From contig CAJPPE010000114.1 in the NCBI GenBank assembly GCA_905372345.1, positions 1 to 5,878 on the forward strand: a stretch of DNA of 5,878 nucleotides, read 5' to 3'. This stretch comes from an uncultured Treponema sp. (GTDB lineage Bacteria > Spirochaetota > Spirochaetia > Treponematales > Treponemataceae). The position numbers were made by a program, and so were the translations under genes. The notes beneath the pieces are model-generated. The model saw nothing but the letters and a program-made list of their open reading frames with translations, was not told the origin of the DNA and ran no database searches. Shown in pieces: positions 1 to 5,825 of the stretch; the stretch's first letter is position 1; each line of letters starts with the position of its first letter.

Positions 1-890
1 TTTTAAATGAGGGCAATGTTGCTATTATAACGAAATTCGGAGCTGTAGTAAAAACGGAAAGAGAAGCGGGGCTTCATTTTAAAATGCCCTTGATTCATAC
101 CGTAAACAAATACACGGCAAAGCTCTTGCGGTTGGACGGCGATCCTCAAAAGATTCTTACCCTGGAAAAGCAGTATCTTAAAGTAGATACCACCAGCCGA
201 TGGCGTATAGTCGATGTAAAAAAGTTTTACGAATCCCTTACAACCTATGATAGAGCTTATTCACGCCTTTCGGATATTGTAGATTCATCGGTTAGAGATA
301 TTATTTCGGTAAACAGTCTTGCAGATGTTGTGCGAAGCTCAAATATTATAAACGAAAGTAAAAACACGGAAGAGTTTAACCTTGAAAATGCCGAAGTTGA
401 CCTCGGTTCTTTAAAAACGGAAAAAGTAAATTTCCCTGTGATAAAAAAGGGCAGAGAAACTCTGGCTGACGAAATTTTGGCAAAGGCCAATAGTCAGCTT
501 GGCGAATTCGGCTTGGAAGTGGTTGACCTAATTTTTAAAGGAATTAAGTATTCGGATGAGCTTGAGCATTCCGTATTCAGCCGCATGATAAAAGAAAGGA
601 ATCAGATCGCAGGAACCTTTAGGTCTACAGGCGACGGTGAAAAGCTTAAAATCTTAGGCGAATTGGAAAACGAAAAGCGGACTATCTTGTCGCAAGCCTA
701 TGCCGAGTCGGAAAGGATAAAGGGAGATGCCGATGCAAAGGCTGTTGCAATCTATGCCGAAAGCTACGGTAAGTCCCCCGAATTTTACAGCTTTTGGAAA
801 AGCATGGAGATTTATAAAAATTCCTTGCCCGAAACTGAAAAAATACTTTCAACGGATATGGAATATTTTCAGTACTTGTATAGGCATTAA
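1..890 (+). CDS. hflC: HflC, SPFH-domain modulator of FtsH protease (5' truncated by window edge)
   Basis: Inner-membrane SPFH/prohibitin-family protein that with HflK forms the cage around the FtsH AAA protease and modulates its access to membrane substrates. Reading is open from base 3 to the TAA at 888-890 (295 codons). The first in-frame ATG at 84 is internal, because the codons before it encode the start of the SPFH domain (NEGNVAIITKFG, then EREAGLHFKM). E. coli HflC is about 334 residues, so roughly 30-40 residues are missing, including the N-terminal membrane anchor. Visible hallmarks are RWRIVDVKKFYESL early in the domain, the E/K/R/A-rich helix (LENEKRTILSQAYAESERIK, window codons about 218-240) and the HflC-type C-terminus YGKSPEFYSFW (codons 255-265) ending DMEYFQYLYRH. 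That ending separates it from HflK and stomatins. hflK is expected just upstream but lies outside the window. The next gene starts 52 bases downstream. Family assignment is firm; the partner and protease role is family knowledge. Confidence 0.95.
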   Translation, partial: LNEGNVAIITKFGAVVKTEREAGLHFKMPLIHTVNKYTAKLLRLDGDPQKILTLEKQYLKVDTTSRWRIVDVKKFYESLTTYDRAYSRLSDIVDSSVRDIISVNSLADVVRSSNIINESKNTEEFNLENAEVDLGSLKTEKVNFPVIKKGRETLADEILAKANSQLGEFGLEVVDLIFKGIKYSDELEHSVFSRMIKERNQIAGTFRSTGDGEKLKILGELENEKRTILSQAYAESERIKGDADAKAVAIYAESYGKSPEFYSFWKSMEIYKNSLPETEKILSTDMEYFQYLYRH

Positions 891-928
891 CCTTAGAAAA
901 AGTTTTTCCGATATTATAGGTATTATAT

Positions 929-935
929 GGGAGGT
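929..935 (+). promoter_or_regulatory. Strong Shine-Dalgarno that fixes a TTG start for flbB
   Basis: GGGAGGT at 929-935 lies seven bases before a TTG at 943-945. No in-frame ATG lies between the hflC stop and the hydrophobic segment of the next protein, so this site decides the start. The alternative of starting inside hflC would add residues unlike any signal or domain, and the first in-frame ATG downstream (codon 63) would remove the membrane anchor. Confidence 0.85.
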
Positions 936-942
936 AGAAATT

Positions 943-1569
943 TTGAGAAGAAGAGGAACACTGGGACGTATTATTGTTCTTTTAATATTGATTATTTTAC
1001 TTGTTTTCGGAGGCCTATTATGGTTCGATTATTTAGGCCTGATCAGCTCAAGGAGCTTGTTTTCTCCTATCTACTCCCTTTTCGGTTTAGAAACGCCTGA
1101 GGGCATTGCTCCTTTAGATGCCGATGAAATGGCCAATTTGGAAAATGACCGCTACGAAAAACGCTTGATGGCTTTAGAGCTGCGTTCTCAGGAATTGGAT
1201 AAGCGGGAGGAAGATGTCCAAACTCAGGAAAACGAAAATAAACAGGTTGCCGAAGAGCTTGATGACCGCAGGCTGGCTATAGAAGAAAAAGAAAAGAATT
1301 TTAATCTTTTAATGGTGGAGCGGGATGCCCGTGAGGCGAATATAATCCAAATCGCAAAATATATCAACGGTATGCCCCCTGAAAAAGCCGTTTCAAATCT
1401 TATAGCCATGGACGATCAGGATATAATTGATGTGCTTAGGGCTGTAGAAAAAATAGCTGCCGAAGAAGGTAAAAACTCTTCGGTTGCCTATTGGTTTTCT
1501 TTGATGCCGGCCTCCAGGGCTGCGGAGATTCAGCGTAAGATGGCAAATAAGCCTGTTACCTTCCCGTAA
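943..1569 (+). CDS. flbB: FlbB-like periplasmic-flagellar collar protein (single-span, coiled coil, MgtE-N/MotE-like domain)
   Basis: 208 residues when started at the TTG at 943. Layout: short basic N-terminus (RRRG); one membrane span about residues 10-28; a short linker; a charged, heptad-like coiled coil about 60-131 rich in E/K/R/Q; then a helical C-terminal domain about 137-202. The last domain carries the MgtE-N/MotE-type pattern (YINGMPPEKAVSNLIAMDD, later SLMPASRAAEIQRKM). This arrangement and length (Borrelia FlbB is about 205 residues) match the spirochete collar protein FlbB, a ring at the base of the periplasmic flagellar motor needed for collar assembly and stator recruitment. 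Topology should be N-in with the bulk in the periplasm. The gene sits between hflC (52 bases upstream) and the MBOAT gene (21 bases downstream), not in a flagellar operon. A different MotE/MgtE-N-like coiled-coil protein is the main alternative. Architecture is seen; the FlbB name is inference. Confidence 0.68.
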   Translation: MRRRGTLGRIIVLLILIILLVFGGLLWFDYLGLISSRSLFSPIYSLFGLETPEGIAPLDADEMANLENDRYEKRLMALELRSQELDKREEDVQTQENENKQVAEELDDRRLAIEEKEKNFNLLMVERDAREANIIQIAKYINGMPPEKAVSNLIAMDDQDIIDVLRAVEKIAAEEGKNSSVAYWFSLMPASRAAEIQRKMANKPVTFP

Positions 1570-1590
1570 TCGGTAATTTAAAATTCAAGC

Positions 1591-3063
1591 ATGTTTTTTC
1601 CGACGATTTCTTTTGCCGTATTTTTTCTCTCAGTCTTTTTTTTATATTGGTATATTTTTAGGCAGGAAAAAGAACGAAAAATCCTTTTAACGGCCGCATC
1701 TTATTTTTTCTATGCGATGTGGGATTGGCGTTTTTGTATTCTGCTTTTTGTTTTCACCCTTATAAATTATTTTTACGGCTTTCTTCTCGATAAAGAAAAA
1801 AATTATGCTCCGCGAAAGGCTATTGTAATCATTATCTGTATTATCGATATTTTATATCTGGGATTTTTTAAATACCTTTACAGCCTGCTTTCATATTTAA
1901 ACCAATTTTTTCCGGATATGTTTGTTAATTCTACTCTTTTAACTCTGCGTTCTTGGTCTCTTTTAGTTCCTGTAGGGATTTCTTATTATACTTTCCGATG
2001 TATGAGTTATGTCTTCGATATTTATCTTTGTAAGATAAGGCATGTAAAATCTTTTTGGGATTTTTTACTCTATGTATCGTTTTTTCCTCAGCTGTCCTCA
2101 GGCCCGATTGTTCAAGCCGAGTATTTTTTTAAGGACCTTCCTCGTGCCCTTAACTGCGATAATGAAAAAGGAGCAAAACCCATAGCCTTTGACCATGCAA
2201 TAGTGTTCTTAATTTCAGGCTTGTATAAAAAAATGATAATTTCAAATTTTTTGACCATACTCGTTACCGATAAAATTTTTGCAAATCCTTCATTTTATAA
2301 TACATGGGAGCTTATTTTCGGGGTAATATCTTATACGATAATTATCTATGCAGATTTTTCAGGCTACAGCGACATGGCGATAGGTATCGGAATCCTTTTG
2401 GGATTTAATACGCCTGCAAACTTTAACCGTCCATATGTTTCAAAGTCTATCACCGAGTTTTGGAGAAGGTGGCATATAAGTTTTTCTTCTTGGCTTAGAG
2501 ATTATCTTTATTTCGGCCTAGGCGGTTCCCGCTTTGGCCTTGCCAGAGCCCTCTTTGCGCTTTTTTTTACAATGCTTATTGCGGGACTTTGGCACGGGGC
2601 TTCATGGACATTTTTGATATGGGGAGCCATGCAGGGCGCAATGCTGTGTATCGAAAGGATTTTTTCGGAAATAAAAGAACGGAAAGCTATAGGAAAAGAA
2701 ATTTTAGATGAAGAAAAAAACGAAAAAAAAAGTTTTGATTTTTTGAGAATTATACCGGTCTTTATATTTGTAAACATCAGCTGGCTTGTATTTTTTTCGT
2801 CATCACTATCGGAACTGAGTTTATATTTAAAGTCCCTTGGCAATGTTTTTCAGCCCTTTCAAATTATAAGCCCTTTTATTCTTTTAATCTTTTTTGCAGG
2901 TCTTTTTTTGCAGCTTCCTTCGGAAAGTTTAAGAAAAAAAGCTTTTACAATATATAGCCGTCTTCCAATGATTCTTAAGGTTGTTACCACCGTAAGTTTT
3001 TTAGCCGCTCTTTATGCGGTTTCAACTTCGGGTATACCCCCGTTTATTTATTTTGCGTTTTAG
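1591..3063 (+). CDS. AlgI/DltB-type MBOAT membrane O-acyltransferase
   Basis: 490-residue polytopic inner-membrane protein of the membrane-bound O-acyltransferase family, which passes acyl (usually acetyl) groups across the membrane for modification of exported glycans. Family marks in order: N-terminal hydrophobic hairpin with SYFFYAMWDWRF (about 38-49), SFFPQLSSGPIVQAEYF, YADFSGYSDMAIGIG (D255 in the DFSGYSD block), GFNTPANFNRPY (271-282), EFWRRWHISFSSWLRDYLYF with H295, and GLWHGASWTFLIWG with H335, the expected catalytic histidine. Length and motif order fit full-length AlgI proteins. A highly charged loop (about 355-383) contains an A9 run (2723-2731). The start is certain: an in-frame TAA at 1579-1581 precedes ATG 1591 and the N-terminus matches the family, but no convincing Shine-Dalgarno is present. 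It is probably translated by coupling to flbB 21 bases upstream. The SGNH gene 15 bases downstream is its likely partner. Alginate itself is not implied; the acceptor is unknown. Confidence 0.93.
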   Translation: MFFPTISFAVFFLSVFFLYWYIFRQEKERKILLTAASYFFYAMWDWRFCILLFVFTLINYFYGFLLDKEKNYAPRKAIVIIICIIDILYLGFFKYLYSLLSYLNQFFPDMFVNSTLLTLRSWSLLVPVGISYYTFRCMSYVFDIYLCKIRHVKSFWDFLLYVSFFPQLSSGPIVQAEYFFKDLPRALNCDNEKGAKPIAFDHAIVFLISGLYKKMIISNFLTILVTDKIFANPSFYNTWELIFGVISYTIIIYADFSGYSDMAIGIGILLGFNTPANFNRPYVSKSITEFWRRWHISFSSWLRDYLYFGLGGSRFGLARALFALFFTMLIAGLWHGASWTFLIWGAMQGAMLCIERIFSEIKERKAIGKEILDEEKNEKKSFDFLRIIPVFIFVNISWLVFFSSSLSELSLYLKSLGNVFQPFQIISPFILLIFFAGLFLQLPSESLRKKAFTIYSRLPMILKVVTTVSFLAALYAVSTSGIPPFIYFAF

Positions 3064-3078
3064 GTTAAAGTTGGTATT

Positions 3079-4437
3079 ATGAAGCTAAAGGAAAAAATAA
3101 AAAAAATAAATGCCGGTTTTTCTTTTAAAATAAAACCTAAAGATAAAAAATCTCTCTTTTACTCTGCAAACAAAGCTCTTTTATTTTTTCTACTCTGTAT
3201 TTTTTTCTTTATGCTGCTTTTAGGTAAATCCTTAGAGTCCTTTTCACATAAAATAAAAAATCCTTATGCTGCAGAAGTATTCAAGGCTGCCGTTAAACCC
3301 GTTTCGGAGCTGTCTCAAAAATTGAAACTTGATAATCCGATTCCTTCTGCAAGGAGCTTCTTTTTACGCTATGCCGGTCTTGAAGGTTTAAGCGATTGGG
3401 ATTCTTTTTATTATCTTGAAAATACGGGCGAGCCTATCAAAAGCCGCTCGGATAAAAAATCTTCGATAGATAACCTTGCTGATGATTTGGAAAGAACAAG
3501 AGAGGTTTTACCTCATACCGATTCACTCTCGGAAGATACGGCTGCCGCTAGAAAAATGGTAGAAGAACTTGAGGCAAAACTTGAAAATATGAATACGGTT
3601 TTGGATAGGTTAAAAGACATTGAGCAGGCTAGAATTGCAGAGCTTGAAAAAATAAGGCTTACACAAAAAATGTTGGAATCAAAAAAAGAAGATATATCCG
3701 AAGCTGCCGTTAAGGAAGGAGAATCAGATGCAGAGCATACTGAGGAGCCTAAAAAGGTTTACACCTATAATGCGGAAAATCCCTTGCGTATTCTAATGAT
3801 TGGGGATTCTCAGATGCGAAGTATTGCTGCAGGCTTTTTAAGGCTTACAGGTCAAAATTCTTCCATAAGGGTAAAAGAAATTTCGGTTCACTCTTCAGGT
3901 TTTATAAGAAGCGATTATTACAACTGGCCTAAAAAATTAAAAAATGTTTTTGAAGAAAGTAAAAACGAACCCTACGATATTGCCGTCATTTTTTTAGGAA
4001 TGAATGATTATCAAAACTTTTATGCTGATAACGGCAAAGTCCTTGTAAAAGAAACTGAAGACTGGGAATCGGCTTATCGGGATAAGATAAAAACCCATTT
4101 GGACATTTTGTCGGCAAACACAAAAAAGGTTTACTGGCTGGGTATGCCCATAGTCCGAAATAAAATATACAATGCTCAACTGCTTTATATTGAAGATTTA
4201 CATAAAAAAATTGCATTGGAATATTCCGAAACTATGCTGCAAAAAATCTCTCTAAGCAACATTGTTCCCGGTGACGGCGTTCCTTACAGCGATACTGTCA
4301 AAACCTCTGACGGCAAAAAAATAAGCCTTATGAAAGATGATGGGCATCATTATACGGTTTCCGGCGGAGAATATGTTATGAAACCCTTTTTAGAGCTGCT
4401 TTATAAGGATTGGGATCTGGAGCCCTGTACTCCCTGA
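3079..4437 (+). CDS. Membrane-anchored SGNH-hydrolase-fold protein (DUF459-like), likely periplasmic O-acetyltransferase/esterase partner of the MBOAT
   Basis: 452 residues. A lysine-rich N-terminus (1-32) precedes one membrane span (about 33-49), so the remainder should be periplasmic. Residues about 52-150 are an unassigned region; about 155-206 form a strong coiled coil rich in E/K/L; the SGNH domain starts near 235. Catalytic blocks are all present: block I IGDSQM with nucleophile S244, block III LGMNDYQ with N309, block V DDGHHYT with D421 and H424 (D420/H423 is the other possible phasing). The sequence around GDSQM and DGHHYT resembles the DUF459 branch of SGNH proteins. SGNH partners of MBOAT proteins (AlgX/AlgJ, PatB, DltD types) transfer or remove acyl groups on glycans, and the gene begins 15 bases after the MBOAT stop. 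The start at ATG 3079 lacks a strong Shine-Dalgarno; the preceding in-frame stop is the TAG of the MBOAT gene. It ends in tandem in-frame stops (TGA TAA, 4435-4440). Substrate and direction of reaction are unknown. Confidence 0.85.
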   Translation: MKLKEKIKKINAGFSFKIKPKDKKSLFYSANKALLFFLLCIFFFMLLLGKSLESFSHKIKNPYAAEVFKAAVKPVSELSQKLKLDNPIPSARSFFLRYAGLEGLSDWDSFYYLENTGEPIKSRSDKKSSIDNLADDLERTREVLPHTDSLSEDTAAARKMVEELEAKLENMNTVLDRLKDIEQARIAELEKIRLTQKMLESKKEDISEAAVKEGESDAEHTEEPKKVYTYNAENPLRILMIGDSQMRSIAAGFLRLTGQNSSIRVKEISVHSSGFIRSDYYNWPKKLKNVFEESKNEPYDIAVIFLGMNDYQNFYADNGKVLVKETEDWESAYRDKIKTHLDILSANTKKVYWLGMPIVRNKIYNAQLLYIEDLHKKIALEYSETMLQKISLSNIVPGDGVPYSDTVKTSDGKKISLMKDDGHHYTVSGGEYVMKPFLELLYKDWDLEPCTP

Positions 4438-4508
4438 TAAAAACTCTTATTTTATTAAAAACCGATTAAAATGCTCTTATAAATTACGTAAATTTCCATT
4501 ATTTTGTA

Positions 4509-4536
4509 TTGACAAAACTTTATAATTGGATATAAT
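4509..4536 (+). promoter_or_regulatory. Consensus housekeeping (sigma-70-type) promoter for ispE
   Basis: TTGACA at 4509-4514 and TATAAT at 4531-4536, both perfect hexamers, separated by 16 bp. Transcription should begin near 4543 (range about 4541-4546), zero to five bases before the ispE ATG at 4546. A second TATAAT at 4521-4526 is exactly 10 bp upstream of the first but has no good -35 partner. The surrounding 4438-4545 stretch is very AT-rich, holds no gene and shows no hairpin terminator for the upstream operon. Confidence 0.88.
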
Positions 4537-4545
4537 GCTTAGGAC

Positions 4546-5400
4546 ATGATTAAAAGTGCGGTTAGCCTTAAGGCTCATGCAAAAATTAATCTGCATTTGG
4601 AAGTTTTAGGAAAGAGAAGCGACGGATTTCACGACCTTGTAAGTGTTTTTGCTCCGATTTCTCTTGCCGATGAGCTTTTGATGCAAAGAATACCGGATAA
4701 AAAAGAATGTAAGGTATTATCTCCTTTAGCTGAATTGCCTGTAGAAAACACAATTACAAGAGCTTATGAAGAGTTTAAAAACTTTACCGGTATTTCTGAA
4801 GGCGTTTCCGTTAGGATTTTAAAAAGAATTCCTGAAGGGGCCGGATTGGGGGGCGGATCTTCCGATGCCGCTTCCGTTTTGCTGGGTCTTAACGATATGT
4901 TTTCTGCCGATTTAAAGGAAGAAGATTTAAGAGCTATAGCTTTAAAAATAGGAAGCGATGTTCCGTTTTTTTTGGGAAATGGAGCTGCGGTTGTAAAAGG
5001 CCGTGGGGAAGAGATAAAAAGGCTTTCCCTTTTTTCAGATTATTTTGGGATTTTGATTTATCCCGGAATAAAAAGTGCTACACCTAGAGCTTACAGCCTC
5101 TTAGTCCGTAAAGAATCGGAGATACGGAAACCTGCTTTTGATCCTGAGCTTTTTTGTGGCAAAGATTGCCGTGAATGGCCTTTTTTTAACAGCTTTGAAG
5201 ATGTTCTTTTTAATGAATATCCTGCAATAAAAAAGGCAAAACTAGACCTTTTAACTTACGGAGCCGATTTTGCTCTTATGAGCGGTGCCGGTTCTTCGGT
5301 TTTCGGGCTTTTTAAGGATGAAAAAACAGTAGAAAATGCTTATTCCAAGCTTTTTGCGGAATATCCTCAATGTTTTTTCTTCTTGTTACTTGCGTTCTGA
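4546..5400 (+). CDS. ispE: 4-diphosphocytidyl-2-C-methyl-D-erythritol kinase (IspE)
   Basis: GHMP-family kinase of the non-mevalonate (MEP) isoprenoid pathway; it phosphorylates CDP-ME at the 2-hydroxyl with ATP in the cytoplasm. 284 residues, the usual full length. N-terminal [11 protein letters not shown] with K13 and N15 is the substrate-binding strand; [14 protein letters not shown] (96-109) is the glycine-rich ATP loop; GSDVPFFL holds the catalytic aspartate D138; SGAGSSVFG (246-254) is the third GHMP motif. The start at ATG 4546 is the only one that keeps the AKIN motif, since TAG at 4540-4542 closes the frame upstream. There is no Shine-Dalgarno at a workable distance: AGGA at 4541-4544 is one base from the ATG. 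Together with the promoter, this predicts a leaderless or near-leaderless mRNA. An ispE-spoVG neighbourhood is also known from Bacillus, where purR and yabJ lie between them. spoVG follows after 63 bases. The protein ends in a hydrophobic tail (FFFLLLAF) that I cannot assign. Confidence 0.97.
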   Translation: MIKSAVSLKAHAKINLHLEVLGKRSDGFHDLVSVFAPISLADELLMQRIPDKKECKVLSPLAELPVENTITRAYEEFKNFTGISEGVSVRILKRIPEGAGLGGGSSDAASVLLGLNDMFSADLKEEDLRAIALKIGSDVPFFLGNGAAVVKGRGEEIKRLSLFSDYFGILIYPGIKSATPRAYSLLVRKESEIRKPAFDPELFCGKDCREWPFFNSFEDVLFNEYPAIKKAKLDLLTYGADFALMSGAGSSVFGLFKDEKTVENAYSKLFAEYPQCFFFLLLAF

Positions 5401-5418
5401 TAAAAAGCGTAGTAAAAT
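5390..5418 (+). promoter_or_regulatory. Probable spoVG promoter
   Basis: TTGCGT at 5390-5395 and TAAAAT at 5413-5418 with a 17-bp spacer. The -10 matches consensus at five of six positions, the -35 only at TTG. The -35 lies over the last codons of ispE. Expected start near 5425, giving a leader of about 39 bases. The -10 box is inside the left arm of an inverted repeat, so a protein bound there could block the promoter. Read-through from ispE is also possible, as no terminator lies between the genes. Confidence 0.55.
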
Positions 5419-5448
5419 GTTGGTAGGTAAGGTATTACCAATATTTTA
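5413..5448 (+). repeat. 13-bp inverted repeat (possible operator or RNA hairpin) in the spoVG leader
   Basis: TAAAATGTTGGTA (5413-5425) and TACCAATATTTTA (5436-5448) pair over 13 positions, 12 Watson-Crick and one G-U (G5419 with T5442), around a 10-base loop GGTAAGGTAT. The right arm also shares TACC with a small palindrome GGTATTACC (5431-5439), and GGTA occurs three times (5422, 5426, 5431), so alternative pairings exist. The left arm includes the presumed -10 box and the right arm ends four bases before the Shine-Dalgarno. No U-run follows, so it is not a classical terminator. Confidence 0.75.
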
Positions 5449-5451
5449 TGC

Positions 5452-5459
5452 AAGGAGGA
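5452..5459 (+). promoter_or_regulatory. Near-consensus Shine-Dalgarno of spoVG
   Basis: AAGGAGGA at 5452-5459, with the AGGAGG core five bases before ATG 5464. This is the strongest ribosome-binding site in the window and suggests high translation of spoVG unless the adjacent hairpin interferes. Confidence 0.9.
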
Positions 5460-5463
5460 CAGT

Positions 5464-5751
5464 ATGGAAATTACAGAAGTCCGTGTTCAGAGAGTGAGTC
5501 CGGGGAATAGTTTAAAGGCTTATGCTAATGTTACGTTCGATGATTGCTTTGTCCTTCATAATGTAAGAGTGATTGAAGGTAATGAAGGTTTGTACATCGG
5601 AATGCCCAGCCGGAAGTTGAGTAACGGTGAGTTTAAAAATATAGCTCATCCTATTACTAACGAGTTTAGGGAAAAGATGACAAAGGCTGTTTTGGAGGTT
5701 TACGAAAAAACACTTGTTATGTCCGGTCAAGAGGCAGAACTTCACCTTTAG
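5464..5751 (+). CDS. spoVG: SpoVG family DNA/RNA-binding regulator
   Basis: 95-residue protein matching the SpoVG family from end to end: MEITEVRVQRV at the start, FVLHNVRVIEGNEGLYIGMP in the centre, then the SRKLSNGEFKNIAHPI block and a C-terminal helix (about 67-85) that in other members carries basic nucleic-acid contacts. The length is typical (about 85-100). Family members in Borrelia, Staphylococcus and Listeria bind DNA and/or RNA and act as global regulators; the Bacillus name from sporulation does not apply to a spirochete. The start is set by the strong Shine-Dalgarno. The gene lies 63 bases after ispE and 74 bases before tRNA-Gln, with an inverted repeat in its leader that could serve autoregulation (inference). 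Stop TAG at 5749-5751. Confidence 0.97.
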   Translation: MEITEVRVQRVSPGNSLKAYANVTFDDCFVLHNVRVIEGNEGLYIGMPSRKLSNGEFKNIAHPITNEFREKMTKAVLEVYEKTLVMSGQEAELHL

Positions 5752-5825
5752 CAATCAATTTGTGACGTAATATTTATTTTTCTGTTTTTGAATACAATTT
5801 AGCTTTCGGCTTTTTGTATATATTT

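Noticed and set aside
84..86. ATG at 84 as the hflC start
   Set aside because: The frame is open to the window edge and the 27 codons before it encode conserved SPFH-domain sequence, so this methionine is internal.
896..908. GAAAAAGTTTTTC palindrome after hflC as a terminator
   Set aside because: Only five A-T-rich pairs with a three-base loop and no U-run; too weak, and the next gene follows closely.
3986..4216. Overlapping minus-strand open frames inside the SGNH gene and others opposite hflC, flbB, the MBOAT gene and spoVG
   Set aside because: All lie opposite well-supported genes, show no ribosome-binding site or recognisable protein family, and are expected by chance.
4441..4508. Terminator between the SGNH gene and ispE (including TTACGTAA at 4484-4491)
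   Set aside because: The eight-base palindrome is isolated with no loop or U-run, and I find no GC-rich stem. How the upstream transcript ends is unresolved.
5793..5798. TACAAT as the -10 box of a tRNA-Gln promoter
   Set aside because: Good -10 match at a suitable distance, but no -35-like hexamer 15-19 bp upstream; the tRNA may instead be co-transcribed with spoVG.
5800..5815. AGC-TTTCG-GCT followed by T5 as a spoVG terminator
   Set aside because: Only three base pairs in the stem; not enough to call.
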